The notes beneath the pieces are model-generated. The model did no database searches. It was not told where the DNA came from and saw only the letters and a list, made by a program, of their open reading frames with translations. From Luteimonas marina (GTDB lineage Bacteria; Pseudomonadota; Gammaproteobacteria; Xanthomonadales; Xanthomonadaceae): a DNA stretch of 64,000 nt. The stretch is taken from assembly GCF_007859325.1 (NCBI RefSeq), contig NZ_VOHK01000004.1:310001-374000 (forward strand), read 5' to 3'. This document shows positions 18,901-28,036 of this stretch, piece by piece; within the stretch, counting starts at the first letter, position 1; every line of letters begins with the position of its first letter. A program made the position numbers and the translations under genes.

Positions 18901-19546
18901 CGCCACCCAACAGGCGGTGACCGGCGTCACCAACCTCCAATGGACCGTCGCCGGCACCGGCGACTTCAACCGCGACGGCCACTCCGACATCCTCTGGCGC
19001 AATACCGCCACCGGCGCGAACGCCATCTGGCTGTCCGGCACCTATGCCTTTTCACGCCCCATCGCCGCCGTCACCAACCTGCAATGGGCCGTCGCCGGCA
19101 TCGGCGACTTCAACGGCGACGGCGAATCGGATGTCCTCTGGCGCAATACCGCCACCGGCGCGAACGCGATCTGGCTCTCCGGCATCCACGCCACCCAGCA
19201 GGCCATCACCGGCGTCACCAACCTCCAGTGGACCGTCGCCGGCATCGGCGACTTCAACGGCGACGGCCGATCCGACATCCTCTGGCACAACGCCGCCACG
19301 CGGGTCAGCAGCATCTGGCTGTCCGGCAGCTACGCCACGCAACAGGCCGTTGCGACGGTCAGCAGCAGCCAGTGGACCATCGCGGCTATTGGCGACTACG
19401 ACGGCGACGGCCGCTCCGACATCCTCTGGCGAAACACTGCGTCGGGACAGAACGTCGTCTGGCGCGCCGCCAACCATGCCCTTCCGCAGGCCGTCGCGAC
19501 GGTGAATCCCGCATCGGGCTGGCAGGTCGTGCGCTTCCAGCCATGA
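15908..19546 (+). CDS. Large exported SBBP beta-propeller and FG-GAP repeat protein
   Basis: A 1212-aa protein with an N-terminal hydrophobic export segment (SWLLAAVVLIAGMSLWLLSG). About residues 45-280 form the conserved N-terminal domain of SBBP proteins (FEANRGQ, VKFLSRGPGYTLFLTPTEAV, YPGIDLEYYGNPQQLEYDF). Seven SBBP repeats follow (YSTYLGGSG...DFPV type), then a beta-sandwich-like stretch, then six 48-residue FG-GAP/VCBS-like repeats with the calcium-type loop DFNGDGRSDILWRN. A surface or secreted adhesin or binding role is likely, but the substrate is unknown. The middle part (about 16,780-18,650) is less GC-rich than its flanks, suggesting transfer. It sits between tsf and pyrH, which are adjacent in most relatives. 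Confidence 0.85.
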   Translation: MDARAKSWLLAAVVLIAGMSLWLLSGSEPVPEDAVSQVPPPAQADVTRLQHQYGQLPLTFEANRGQSAEEVKFLSRGPGYTLFLTPTEAVFALSPPRGEPDPDPAASSVLEQQSTSRESDARLGIVRMSLVGANPNPAIEGADRQEGKSNYFFGNDPSKWIRNVAHYGKVRYSGVYPGIDLEYYGNPQQLEYDFIVAPGIDPAQIVVQMDAHGEMALDAEGNLLIDTGRGLLKQYKPVIYQAMEHGRSLVEGGYKILSSNRIGLGIGSFDPTLPLVIDPVVEYSTFLGGSGWDTVNDGITINHEGDVYIAGGTTSPDFPGAVPYPGTPTPVTGGAYQAFIAIVSADGSRLRRATYFGGDAGAHADDIALDKTGNILVSGSTASTDFPVVSAIQAANGGGANDAFVVKFGPGLDVIHYSTYLGGSGAERGIDIHTDLQGAVYVSGMTTSADFPVTAGAFQTTMGGQQDLYVIKIDPTGSEVVYSTFFGGSANEVTGRLAVDAAGSAHIAGTTYSADMPVHNAVQPALRGSLDALVAKLSPNGDSLVFSTYLGGATGNFKTASHLMIDSGGAVYVTGSTNSIDFPIVGGLQANYAGGGTDAYLAILPPFGQSISYSTYLGGSGTDQSFGIGIDGECRIHIVGNTSSSDFPISADAAQPTRAGNADGFVVQFSPDLMSLQYSTYIGGSASDSVTGMTLDRLGNVVAVGQTRSPDFPTHAPLQQEIAAVDSMDAFLLKLSSRSLATGEIVTDACNFSSRSIAQNDPSQGNVWRSLAQSFVATNARMTFGFRLKDTGADLPNSGSEIIYRLYSGESTQTQPLATRTLRTPAVLTAGPRSIDGDLGFVEADFSAVALTVGQKYTMEITVPESSMPGPGNAHGIGVWTSLVDPYPDGRFFFPTGYNNDYFIHEDKAFRMAAKDKHHAYHDFNGDGRSDLFWRNANTRVNSLWRSANIATQQSVTTVTNSAWMPAGAGDFNGDGTSDVLWRNTATGANAIWLSANSATQQAVTGVTNLQWTVAGTGDFNRDGHSDILWRNTATGANAIWLSGTYAFSRPIAAVTNLQWAVAGIGDFNGDGESDVLWRNTATGANAIWLSGIHATQQAITGVTNLQWTVAGIGDFNGDGRSDILWHNAATRVSSIWLSGSYATQQAVATVSSSQWTIAAIGDYDGDGRSDILWRNTASGQNVVWRAANHALPQAVATVNPASGWQVVRFQP
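18674..19537 (+). repeat. Six coding repeats of exactly 144 bp
   Basis: The block starting GACTTCAACGGCGACGG (GACTACGACG in the last copy) recurs at 18674, 18818, 18962, 19106, 19250 and 19394, each exactly 144 bases apart. The inner copies share long nearly identical DNA (for example CTCTGGCGCAATACCGCCAC in three of them), so recent duplication or gene conversion is likely. Each unit encodes one 48-residue FG-GAP-like module. Confidence 0.9.
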
Positions 19547-19658
19547 CACTGGTCGGGCAAACCGCAGCCTGCGCCGTCGTTGACCGGCTCTGCGGCAGCG
19601 GGCCAATTCATCTCACGCTTCGGCTAGAATCTCCGCGTTTGCCCGCCCGGAGCCCCCC

Positions 19659-20381
19659 ATGTCGCCACTCGCCTATCGCCGCGTCCTGCTGAAACTGTCC
19701 GGCGAGGCGCTGATGGGCGAGGAGGACTACGGCATCGACCCGAAGGTGCTGGGCCGGCTGGCGCGCGAGGTGATCGAGGCACAGCAGGCCGGCGCCGAGG
19801 TCGGCGTGGTGATCGGCGGCGGCAACATCTTCCGCGGCGCGGGACTCGCGGCCGGCGGCATGGACCGGGTGACCGGCGACCAGATGGGCATGCTGGCCAC
19901 GGTGATCAACGCGCTGGCGATGCAGGACGCGCTGGAGAAGCTCGGCGGCAAGGTGCGGGTGATGAGCGCGATCAAGATCAACGACGTCTGCGAGGACTAC
20001 ATCCGCCGGCGCGCGATCCGCCACCTGGAGAAGGGCCGGATCGCGATCTTCGCCGCCGGCACCGGCAATCCCTTCTTCACCACCGATTCGGGCGCGGCGC
20101 TGCGTGCGATCGAGATCGGCGCCGACCTGCTGCTCAAGGCGACCAAGGTCGACGGGGTGTACGACAAGGACCCGAAGAAGCACGCCGATGCGGTGCGCTT
20201 CGACAGCCTGAGCTACGACGAGGTCATTTCGCGCGACCTGCAGGTGATGGACACCGCCGCGTTCGCGCTGTGCCGCGACAGCGACCTGCCGCTGCGCATC
20301 TTCGACATGGGCCAGCCGGGCGTGCTGCTGCGCATCCTCAAGGGCGAGCCGATCGGGACGCTGGTGCGCGGGCGAGGCTGA
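19659..20381 (+). CDS. pyrH: Uridylate kinase
   Basis: A 240-aa hexameric UMP kinase of the amino-acid kinase fold. Seen: [46 protein letters not shown] and [15 protein letters not shown], all family blocks for phosphate and nucleotide binding. It makes UDP for RNA, envelope sugars and CTP. It heads the core cluster pyrH-frr-uppS-cdsA-dxr. Confidence 0.97.
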   Translation: MSPLAYRRVLLKLSGEALMGEEDYGIDPKVLGRLAREVIEAQQAGAEVGVVIGGGNIFRGAGLAAGGMDRVTGDQMGMLATVINALAMQDALEKLGGKVRVMSAIKINDVCEDYIRRRAIRHLEKGRIAIFAAGTGNPFFTTDSGAALRAIEIGADLLLKATKVDGVYDKDPKKHADAVRFDSLSYDEVISRDLQVMDTAAFALCRDSDLPLRIFDMGQPGVLLRILKGEPIGTLVRGRG

Positions 20382-20407
20382 ACCACGTCCGCGTTTGGGG
20401 GGAAACC

Positions 20408-20485
20408 GGGCTCAGAGTCGGCTCCCCCCCCCCGGATACGCCTTCCCGATCGCGTGCATCCGCCGGGAAAGTCGACTCTGACCCC
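20408..20485. repeat. Imperfect inverted repeat, family E
   Basis: GGGCTCAGAGTCGGCTCCCC at 20408 and GGAAAGTCGACTCTGACCCC at 20466 are imperfect reverse complements flanking a run of C. The type AGAGTCGACT is a common dispersed palindrome in this bacterial family. It occupies the gap between pyrH and frr. A TATAAT at 20499-20504 just after it may be the -10 box of an frr promoter, though no good -35 box is visible. Confidence 0.6.
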
Positions 20486-20539
20486 TCGCCGCTCCGCCTA
20501 TAATCCCACGGCTAAGCCCAAAGGACCCCGGAGCCGGCG

Positions 20540-21097
20540 ATGCTCAACGAGATCAAGAAAGACGCCCAGACCCGCATGGCCAAGAGCATCGAGTCTCTGC
20601 GCCACAGCCTGGTGAAGGTGCGCACCGGCCGCGCCTCGACCGGCCTGGTCGACTCCATCAAGGTCAGCGCCTACGGCAGCGACGTGCCGCTGTCGCAGGT
20701 GGCCGCGGTGTCGGTGTCCGACGCCCGCTCGCTGGTCATCCAGCCCTGGGACAAGGCCATGGTGGGCGCGGTGGAGAAGGCGATCCTCGCCTCCGACCTC
20801 GGCCTGACCCCGAACACCGCCGGCACCACGATCCGCCTCAACCTGCCCGCGCTGACCGAGGAGCGCCGCCGCGACCTGACCAAGGTCGTGCACGCCGAGG
20901 GCGAGGACGCCAAGGTCGCGATCCGCAACATCCGCCGCGACGCCAACCAGCAGGTCAAGGAGCTGCTGAAGGACAAGTCGATCACCGAGGACGACGTGCG
21001 CCGCAGCGAGGACGAGATCCAGAAGATCACCGACAAGGCGATCAAGGACGTCGACGACGTGGTCAAGGGCAAGGAACAGGAACTGATGGCGGTCTGA
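20540..21097 (+). CDS. frr: Ribosome recycling factor
   Basis: A 185-aa protein with the family start [20 protein letters not shown], the segment [35 protein letters not shown] and [15 protein letters not shown]. It splits post-termination ribosomes together with EF-G. Normal length and normal position after pyrH. Confidence 0.97.
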   Translation: MLNEIKKDAQTRMAKSIESLRHSLVKVRTGRASTGLVDSIKVSAYGSDVPLSQVAAVSVSDARSLVIQPWDKAMVGAVEKAILASDLGLTPNTAGTTIRLNLPALTEERRRDLTKVVHAEGEDAKVAIRNIRRDANQQVKELLKDKSITEDDVRRSEDEIQKITDKAIKDVDDVVKGKEQELMAV

Positions 21098-21103
21098 GGG
21101 GCC

Positions 21104-21235
21104 GTGATTGGTGATTCGTGAATTCGTGATTGGTCAGAAGCCAAAGCCCGACCGAGGCCACCCCGTTGACTGAGACTCCGGATTCGCGGGACCCCGCTCT
21201 CTCGAATCACCAATCACCCATCACCGATCACCGCG
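21104..21235. repeat. Family C repeat (GTGATTGGT type) between frr and uppS
   Basis: A left arm of GTGATTGGTGATTCGTGA type and a right arm AATCACCAATCACCCATCAC flank about 65 unique bases. The right arm ends three bases before the chosen uppS ATG and is read in the uppS frame as SNHQSPITDH. Similar elements lie at 30327-30432 and 60008-60130. Confidence 0.8.
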
Positions 21236-21237
21236 AC

Positions 21238-21978
21238 ATGCCCAGGCATGTCGCGATCATCATGGACGGCAACGGCCGCTGGGCCGCCCGCCGCCGCCGC
21301 CCGCGCGCGATCGGCCATCGCGCCGGCGCGCGCGCGGTGAACGTCTGCATCGACTTCTGCCTCGAACAGGGCATCGAGGCGCTGACGCTGTTCGCCTTCT
21401 CCAGCGAGAACTGGGGCCGGCCCGAGGACGAGGTCGGCGCGTTGATGAAGCTGTTCCTGGCCGCGCTCGACCGCGAGGTGGAGGAACTGCACCGCCGCGG
21501 CGTGCGCGTGCGCTTCATCGGCGAGCGCGGGCGCTTCCCGGCCGACATCCGCGCGCGCATGCAGGCGGCCGAGGCGCTGACCGCCGGCAACACGCGGCTG
21601 GCGCTGTCGATCGCGGCCAGCTACGGCGGCCGCCAGGACATCGCGGCGGCCGCCCGCGCGCTGGCCGAGGACGTCGCCGCAGGCCGCCTGCGCCCGGAGC
21701 AGATCGACGAGGCCGCGGTCGGCGCGCGCGTCGCGCTGGCCGAGCTGCCGGCGCCGGACCTGTTCATCCGCACCGGCGGCGACTACCGGATCAGCAATTT
21801 CCTGCTGTGGCAGCTGGCCTATACCGAACTCTGGTTCACCGAAACCCTGTGGCCCGAGCTCGACGCGGCGACGCTGCACGAGGCGATCCGCGCCTTCGGC
21901 GCGCGCGAACGGCGCTTCGGCCTGACCGGCGAACAGGTCCGCGCGCCCTCCACCGCCATCGGGAGCCCACCGCCTTGA
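21238..21978 (+). CDS. uppS: Undecaprenyl diphosphate synthase
   Basis: A 246-aa cis-prenyltransferase that builds the C55 carrier for peptidoglycan and O-antigen. Family motifs: [16 protein letters not shown] with the catalytic Asp, [11 protein letters not shown], and near the end [19 protein letters not shown] and [18 protein letters not shown] 21238 ([13 protein letters not shown]) is chosen because the domain begins there. No clear Shine-Dalgarno sequence precedes it, and the frame stays open upstream through the repeat to a TTG at 21130, which would add 36 residues. The true start is therefore uncertain. Confidence 0.94.
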   Translation: MPRHVAIIMDGNGRWAARRRRPRAIGHRAGARAVNVCIDFCLEQGIEALTLFAFSSENWGRPEDEVGALMKLFLAALDREVEELHRRGVRVRFIGERGRFPADIRARMQAAEALTAGNTRLALSIAASYGGRQDIAAAARALAEDVAAGRLRPEQIDEAAVGARVALAELPAPDLFIRTGGDYRISNFLLWQLAYTELWFTETLWPELDAATLHEAIRAFGARERRFGLTGEQVRAPSTAIGSPPP

Positions 21979-22865
21979 GCAAATCCCCGACCCGCACCCG
22001 CGTGCTCACGGCGCTGCTGATGGCGCCGGCGGCGATCGCCGGCGTGCTGCTGCTGCCGACGCCCTGGCTGGTTGCGCTGGCGGCGATCGTGTTCCTGGCC
22101 GCGCTGTGGGAGTGGTTCCGGCTCTCGGAGATCGACGACACCCTGCAGCGCACCCTGCTGCTGCTGGCCAACCTGCTGCTGATGGCGGCGCTGGTCTGGG
22201 CCTCGCCCACCGACAGCGGCGGCTCGCTGGTGCTGTTCAAGCTGGTCGCCATGATCGGCGTGATCTGGTGGCTGCTGGCGGTGCTGTGGCTGCGCCGCTA
22301 CGGCTTCGCCTCCGACCACGACACCCACGCGCGCGTGTTCAAGCTCGCCGCGGGCACGCTCGCGGTGGTGCCGGCCTGGTGCGCGCTGGCGGTGCTCCAC
22401 GCCGGCGACCCGGCGCCCACCGCCTGGCCGCTGGTCGCGCAGGGCCACGTCTGGCTGCTGGTCGCGCTGATGATCGTCTGGGCCACCGACACCGGCGCCT
22501 ACTTCGCCGGCCGCCACTTCGGCGGCAAGTGGTTCGGCGGCCGGAAGATGGCGCCGCGGATCAGCCCCAACAAGACCATCGAGGGCCTGCTGGGCGGCAT
22601 CGCGCTGGGCGTGGCGGTGGCGCTGGCGATGGCGCCGCTGGCCGGCGCGACCGTCGCGCAGCTGCCGCTGGTGGCGCTGGCGGCGCTGGCGACGGTGCTG
22701 GCCTCGGTGGTCGGCGACCTGTTCGAGAGCCTGCTCAAGCGCCACGTCGGCGCCAAGGACTCGGGCACGCTGATCCCGGGCCACGGCGGCGTGCTCGACC
22801 GGCTCGACAGCGTGCTCGCCGCCCTGCCCGTGTTCGCGGTCGCGAAGATCTGGCTGGGGTTCTGA
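21975..22865 (+). CDS. cdsA: Phosphatidate cytidylyltransferase
   Basis: A 296-aa inner-membrane enzyme making CDP-diacylglycerol from CTP and phosphatidic acid. It has multiple hydrophobic helices and the C-terminal CDS signature region [25 protein letters not shown], preceded by [13 protein letters not shown]. The start is a TTG at 21975 that overlaps the uppS stop (TTGA); the next ATG would remove part of the first helix. Confidence 0.95.
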   Translation: MSKSPTRTRVLTALLMAPAAIAGVLLLPTPWLVALAAIVFLAALWEWFRLSEIDDTLQRTLLLLANLLLMAALVWASPTDSGGSLVLFKLVAMIGVIWWLLAVLWLRRYGFASDHDTHARVFKLAAGTLAVVPAWCALAVLHAGDPAPTAWPLVAQGHVWLLVALMIVWATDTGAYFAGRHFGGKWFGGRKMAPRISPNKTIEGLLGGIALGVAVALAMAPLAGATVAQLPLVALAALATVLASVVGDLFESLLKRHVGAKDSGTLIPGHGGVLDRLDSVLAALPVFAVAKIWLGF

Positions 22866-24037
22866 TGCGCAGCATCGCAGTCCTCGGCGCCACCGGCTCG
22901 ATCGGGACCTCGGCGCTCGACGTCATCGCCCGCCACCCCGACGCGCTGCGCGCCGGCGTGCTCGCCGCGGGCGGCAACGTCGAGGCGCTGCTGGCGCTGT
23001 GCGCGACGCACCAGCCCGACCACGCGGTGATCGGCGACATGGCCTGCCTGCCGCGCCTGCAGTCGGGCCTGCGCAGCGCCGGGCTCGCCACCCAGGCGCA
23101 TGCCGGGGCCGAAGCACTGTGCGCGCTGGTCGCGGGCGAGGCCTGCGACACCGTGGTCGCGGCCATCGTCGGCGCGGCCGGGCTCGATTCCACCCTGGCG
23201 GCCGCGCGCGCCGGCAAGCGGCTGCTGCTGGCGAACAAGGAATCGCTGGTGCTGGCCGGCGAACTGCTGATCCGCGCCGCGCGCGAAGCCGGCGCCACGA
23301 TCGTGCCGATCGACAGCGAGCACAACGCGATCTTCCAGTGCCTGCACGGGCGCGAGGCCGGCGCCGACGTGCGCCGCATCACCCTGACCGCCTCCGGCGG
23401 CCCCTTCCGCGGCCGCAGTCGCGCGCAGCTGGCGGACGTGACCCCGGCCGAAGCCGTCGCCCACCCGAAATGGTCGATGGGGCCGAAGATCTCGGTCGAT
23501 TCGGCGACGCTGATGAACAAGGGCCTGGAGCTGATCGAGGCCCACCACCTGTTCGGCCTGGCGGACGCGCGCCTGGACGTGCTGGTGCACCCGCAGAGCC
23601 TGGTGCACTCGCTGGTCGAGTTCGTCGACGGCTCCACCCTGGCCCAGCTCGGCCTGCCGGACATGCGCACCTCGCTGGCGGTGGGGCTGGGCTGGCCGCA
23701 GCGGATCCCCTCGGGGGTCGGCGCGCTGGACCTCGCCGCCCACGGCCGGCTCGATTTCGAGCCGCCGGACCTCGACACCTTCCCCTGCCTGCGCCTGGCC
23801 CGCGAGGCCCTGCGCGCCGGCGGCACCGCGCCGGCGATGCTGAACGCGGCCAACGAAACCGCGGTTTCAGCCTTTCTTCAGGGCCGGATCGGTTTCCTGT
23901 CCATCGCCGCGCTGGTGGAAGACACCCTCGCGGCGCTCCAGGTCGAACCGGCGCAGTCGCTGGCGGCGCTCGGCGAAGCCGACGCCCGCGCACGGCGCCA
24001 TGCAGAACACGCCATCACCACGGGTGCCCTCCAGTGA
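22865..24037 (+). CDS. dxr: 1-deoxy-D-xylulose 5-phosphate reductoisomerase
   Basis: A 390-aa enzyme for the first committed step of the MEP isoprenoid pathway. The NADPH-binding start is [47 protein letters not shown] (metal and substrate) and [22 protein letters not shown] follow. ATG shares one base with the cdsA stop. Its product ultimately feeds the UppS reaction encoded upstream. Confidence 0.97.
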   Translation: MRSIAVLGATGSIGTSALDVIARHPDALRAGVLAAGGNVEALLALCATHQPDHAVIGDMACLPRLQSGLRSAGLATQAHAGAEALCALVAGEACDTVVAAIVGAAGLDSTLAAARAGKRLLLANKESLVLAGELLIRAAREAGATIVPIDSEHNAIFQCLHGREAGADVRRITLTASGGPFRGRSRAQLADVTPAEAVAHPKWSMGPKISVDSATLMNKGLELIEAHHLFGLADARLDVLVHPQSLVHSLVEFVDGSTLAQLGLPDMRTSLAVGLGWPQRIPSGVGALDLAAHGRLDFEPPDLDTFPCLRLAREALRAGGTAPAMLNAANETAVSAFLQGRIGFLSIAALVEDTLAALQVEPAQSLAALGEADARARRHAEHAITTGALQ

Positions 24038-24046
24038 GCCGCTGCC

Positions 24047-25408
24047 ATGACTGAGTTCCTCGGCTCCGCCTGGTGGCTGATCGTCAGCCTCGGCATCCTC
24101 GTCACCATCCACGAGTTCGGCCACTTCTGGGTCGCGCGCCGCTGCGGGGTGCGGGTGCTGCGCTTTTCGATCGGTTTCGGCGGCGCGCTGTGGAAGCGCT
24201 TGGCCCGGGACGGGACCGAGTACCGCATCGCCGCGATCCCGCTCGGCGGCTACGTGAAGATGCTCGACGAGCGCGAGGCCGACGTGCCCGCCGCCGAGCT
24301 GGCGCAGGCCTTCAACCGCCAGAACGTGTGGAAGCGCATCGCCATCGTCGCCGCCGGCCCGGGTGCGAACCTGCTGCTGTGCTTCGCGCTGCTGTGGGCG
24401 ATGTTCGTGATCGGCCGCCCGGACTACGCCCCGGCGCTGGGGTCGACCACCGGCATCGCCGCCGACTCCGGCCTGCGCGCGGGCGACGAGGTGCTGGCGG
24501 TCGGCGAGCGCGCGACGCCGACCTGGATGGAGCTGCAGATGGCGCTGCTGCCGGCCGCACTCGACCGCGCCGACGTGCCCCTGCGGGTGCTCGACGCGCA
24601 GGGCCATGAGCGCCGGCTGGACCTGCGCCTGTCGGCCCTGCCGGAGGACTTCGACCAGCGCCAGGTCATCCGCAGCATCGGCCTGGTGCCCCGCCATTTC
24701 ACGATTCCCGCGGACGTCGGGCGGGTCGTGCCCGACGGCGCGGCCTGGGGCACGCTGGCCGAGGGCGACCGGATCACCGCGATCGACGGCCGCCGGGTCG
24801 AGCGCTTCGAGGACATCGGCCCGCTGGTGCAGGCGCTGGGCGAGCGCGGCGGCGACGCCATGGTCGAGGTCACCCGCGACGGCGACCGGCTCGCCTTCCC
24901 GCTGCAGCCGCGCGCGATCACCGACGCGCAGGGCCAGCCGCGCTGGGTGCTGGGCATCGAGGCCCCGCGCAGCCTCGAACTGCCGCCCAAGGACGCCCTG
25001 CAGCGCTACGGCCCGGTCGCGGCGGTCCCGGCCGCGGCCCGCGAGGTCGGCCACCTCACCGGCCAGCTCGTGGGCATGATCCAGCGCGCCTTCGCCGGCC
25101 GGCTGGCGCTGGAGAACACCGTCGCCGGCCCGCTGACCATCGCCCGCGCCACCAATGCCTACGCCAGCCAGGGCGTGGCCTGGTACCTGACCATCCTCGC
25201 CCTGCTGTCGCTGAGCATCGCCATCCTCAACCTGCTGCCGATCCCGCTCTTGGACGGGGGACACCTGTTGTATTACCTTATCGAGTTGGTCAAAGGCAGT
25301 CCGTTAAGCGAACGTGCGATGGCCGCCGGGCAGTATGTGGGCCTGGTGCTGTTGGCTAGCTTGATGGGCCTGGCGTTCTACAACGACATCCTGCAGCTGG
25401 TGCGCTGA
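24047..25408 (+). CDS. rseP: Site-2 intramembrane zinc protease RseP
   Basis: A 453-aa protein of the S2P/M50 family that cleaves anti-sigma factor RseA in the envelope stress pathway. The zinc motif HEFGH is in the first transmembrane helix (VTIHEFGHFWVARRCGVRVL), two PDZ domains lie in the periplasmic middle (SGLRAGDEVLAVGERATP and GTLAEGDRITAIDGRRVERF), and the second active-site segment is LPIPLLDGGHLLYY near the C terminus. It lies directly before bamA, a common arrangement. Confidence 0.96.
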   Translation: MTEFLGSAWWLIVSLGILVTIHEFGHFWVARRCGVRVLRFSIGFGGALWKRLARDGTEYRIAAIPLGGYVKMLDEREADVPAAELAQAFNRQNVWKRIAIVAAGPGANLLLCFALLWAMFVIGRPDYAPALGSTTGIAADSGLRAGDEVLAVGERATPTWMELQMALLPAALDRADVPLRVLDAQGHERRLDLRLSALPEDFDQRQVIRSIGLVPRHFTIPADVGRVVPDGAAWGTLAEGDRITAIDGRRVERFEDIGPLVQALGERGGDAMVEVTRDGDRLAFPLQPRAITDAQGQPRWVLGIEAPRSLELPPKDALQRYGPVAAVPAAAREVGHLTGQLVGMIQRAFAGRLALENTVAGPLTIARATNAYASQGVAWYLTILALLSLSIAILNLLPIPLLDGGHLLYYLIELVKGSPLSERAMAAGQYVGLVLLASLMGLAFYNDILQLVR

Positions 25409-25470
25409 TGCCCTGCCCTCCGACCGCCACTGCGCCAGCAGTGGAGCTCTTCCCCAATCCGGATCGATCG

Positions 25471-28020
25471 ATGACGCGTACCCCTGCCCGCCGCCTGCTC
25501 GCACTCGCCCTCGCGACCGCCATCGCACCCGCCTGGGCGCAGCAGGTCGATCCGCAGGCCGCGTTCGCGGTGCCGCAACCCGCCGCCGCGCCGCAGATCG
25601 TCCCGGGCGCGGGCAGCTTCACCGTCAGCGACATCCGCGTCGACGGCCTGCAGCGCATCGGCGCCGGCACGGTGTTCACCTACCTGCCGATCGAGCGCGG
25701 CGACACCATCAACCAGACCCGCATCGGCGAGGCGGTGCGCGCGCTGTACCGCACCGGCTTCTTCGAGGACATCCAGGTCGGCCGCCAGGGCGACATCCTC
25801 GTGGTCACGGTCCGCGAGCGTCCGGCGATCAACAAGCTGACCCTGACCGGCAACAAGGACATCAAGACCGAGGACCTGACCAAGGGCCTGGCCGACATCG
25901 GCCTGTCCGAGGGCGAGACCTTCGACCGCCTCGCGCTAGACCGCGTCACCCAGGAACTGACCCGCCAGTACAACAACCGCGGCAAGTACAACGTCCAGAT
26001 CAATCCCACCGTCTCGCCGCTCGACCGCAACCGCGTCGACGTCACCATCGACGTCAAGGAAGGCAAGGCGGCCAAGATCCGCCACATCAACCTGATCGGC
26101 AACGAGACCTTCGAGCAGGAAGACCTGATCGACAGCTGGGAATCGGGCGAGAGCAACTGGCTCAGCTGGTACCGCCGCGACGACCAGTACTCGAAGGAGA
26201 AGCTCTCGGGCGACCTGGAGAAGCTGCACAACTACTACCTCGACCGCGGCTACGTCGACTTCAGCATCGACTCCACCCAGGTCTCGATCAGCCCCGACAA
26301 GCGCGACATGTACCTGTCCGCCGGCATGACCGAGGGCGAGGTCTACAAGATCTCGTCGGTCGAGGTCACCGGCGACACGGTGCTACCGAAGGAGGACGTC
26401 GAGCGGCTGGTGCTGGTGCGGGAAGGCCAGGTGTTCTCGCGCGCGCTGCTCGAGGTGACCTCGGACGCGATCACCGCGACGCTCGGCAACATCGGCTACG
26501 CCTTCGCCCAGGTCAACCCGATCCCGGAGGTGAACCGCGAGGACCGCACCGTCGGCATCAAACTGCAGGTCGTGCCCGGCCCGCGCGTGAACGTGCGCCG
26601 GATCGTGTTCAGGGGCAATACCCGCACCTCCGATGAGGTGATGCGCCGCGAGATGCGCCAGTTCGAGGGCGCGTGGTACTCGCAGGCCGCGGTCGACCGC
26701 TCCAAGGTGCGCCTACAGCGGCTGGGCTACTTCGAGTCGGGCAGCGTCAACGTCGAGACCCAGCCGGTGCCGGGCAGCAACGACGAGGTCGACGTCGTCT
26801 TCAGCGTGACCGAGACCACCTCGGGCAGCTTCGTGTTCGGCCTGGGCTATTCGCAGCTGGCCGGCCTGACCACGTCGGTCCAGCTGTCGCAGAACAACTT
26901 CCTGGGCAGCGGCAACCGCGTGTCGGTCGAGGCGCAGCGCAACGTCTACCTGCAGCGCTATTCGTTCTCGTTCATGAACCCCTACTTCACCGACGAGGGC
27001 ATGTCGCTCGGCTACAACCTGTGGTGGCGCGAGTTCGACAACTCCGAGTTCAACACCGCGCAGTACTCCTCCACCAATGCCGCGATGCAGGTGATCCTCG
27101 GCCTGCCGATCACCGAGTCGGACACGGTCTCGGCGATGTTCGGCATCGACCGCAACCAGATCTTCGCCTGGCGCGGCTCGTCGCCGGAATCGATCGTCGA
27201 CTACATCGACGCGATCGGCTCGCGCACCTTCCACGCCTGGCGCTCGGAGTTCGCGTGGGCGCGCGATTCGCGCAACGACTACCTGCAGCCCACGCGCGGC
27301 ACCCTGCAGCGCGTGTCGCTGGAAACCACCCTGCCCGGCTCGACCGTCGAGTACTACAAGCTCAACTACGAGTTCTCCAAGTACTGGCCGATCAACCGCG
27401 CGCTGATCCTCAACACCCGCTTCGAGATCGGCTACGGCGACAGCTACGGCGACGACACCTACCGCATGTTCTGCCGCTCGCTCGGCGGCCAGCCGCTGCC
27501 GCCGCCCGGCAGCGCCGCGCCCGACCCCGCCGACGTCCCCGGCAGCGACGGCTGCGCCGACGGCACCGTCTACGACAAGACCCTGGTCGCGACCGGCCTG
27601 CCGTTCTTCGAGAACTTCTACGCCGGCGGCGCGCGCTCGGTCCGCGGCTTCCGCGACAACACGCTGGGCCCGCGCGAATCGGCCTACAACAGCAGCTACC
27701 TGCAGCCGATCGGCGGCTCGCTCAAGACCGTCGGCTCGCTGGAGATGTTCTTCCCGCAGCTGATCAAGTCGCCGGCCGCGCGCGTGTCCGCGTTCGTCGA
27801 CTTCGGCAACGTCTTCCGCAACGTCGACGCGTTCGAAAGCAGCGAACTGCGCGCTTCCGCGGGCATCGCGCTGATGTGGCGCGCGCCGGTGGGGCCGATC
27901 TCGATCAGCTACGCCTATCCGCTCCGCAGCCAGGACGCGCTGCACGACTCGAATGGCGCGCTGATCCGCCAGGGCGACGAGCTCGAGCGCCTGCAGTTCA
28001 CCTTCGGCGGCGCGTTCTGA
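25471..28020 (+). CDS. bamA: Outer membrane protein assembly factor BamA
   Basis: An 849-aa Omp85 protein that inserts beta-barrel proteins. A signal peptide (RLLALALATAIAPAWAQ) is followed by five POTRA domains (first: FTVSDIRVDGLQRIGAGTVF) and a 16-strand barrel ending LQFTFGGAF with the terminal aromatic. The conserved barrel loop motif VRGF is in ARSVRGFRDNTLGPRE. ATG 25471 is chosen over the GTG-like upstream reading because it begins a proper signal peptide. The skp chaperone gene, often between bamA and lpxD, is absent here. Confidence 0.97.
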   Translation: MTRTPARRLLALALATAIAPAWAQQVDPQAAFAVPQPAAAPQIVPGAGSFTVSDIRVDGLQRIGAGTVFTYLPIERGDTINQTRIGEAVRALYRTGFFEDIQVGRQGDILVVTVRERPAINKLTLTGNKDIKTEDLTKGLADIGLSEGETFDRLALDRVTQELTRQYNNRGKYNVQINPTVSPLDRNRVDVTIDVKEGKAAKIRHINLIGNETFEQEDLIDSWESGESNWLSWYRRDDQYSKEKLSGDLEKLHNYYLDRGYVDFSIDSTQVSISPDKRDMYLSAGMTEGEVYKISSVEVTGDTVLPKEDVERLVLVREGQVFSRALLEVTSDAITATLGNIGYAFAQVNPIPEVNREDRTVGIKLQVVPGPRVNVRRIVFRGNTRTSDEVMRREMRQFEGAWYSQAAVDRSKVRLQRLGYFESGSVNVETQPVPGSNDEVDVVFSVTETTSGSFVFGLGYSQLAGLTTSVQLSQNNFLGSGNRVSVEAQRNVYLQRYSFSFMNPYFTDEGMSLGYNLWWREFDNSEFNTAQYSSTNAAMQVILGLPITESDTVSAMFGIDRNQIFAWRGSSPESIVDYIDAIGSRTFHAWRSEFAWARDSRNDYLQPTRGTLQRVSLETTLPGSTVEYYKLNYEFSKYWPINRALILNTRFEIGYGDSYGDDTYRMFCRSLGGQPLPPPGSAAPDPADVPGSDGCADGTVYDKTLVATGLPFFENFYAGGARSVRGFRDNTLGPRESAYNSSYLQPIGGSLKTVGSLEMFFPQLIKSPAARVSAFVDFGNVFRNVDAFESSELRASAGIALMWRAPVGPISISYAYPLRSQDALHDSNGALIRQGDELERLQFTFGGAF

Positions 28021-28036
28021 CGCCGCGCCCGGGCCG

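Noticed and set aside
19625..19630. TAGAAT as the -10 box of a pyrH promoter
   Set aside because: No acceptable -35 element lies at the right distance; a TTGACC nearby is 39 bases too far upstream.
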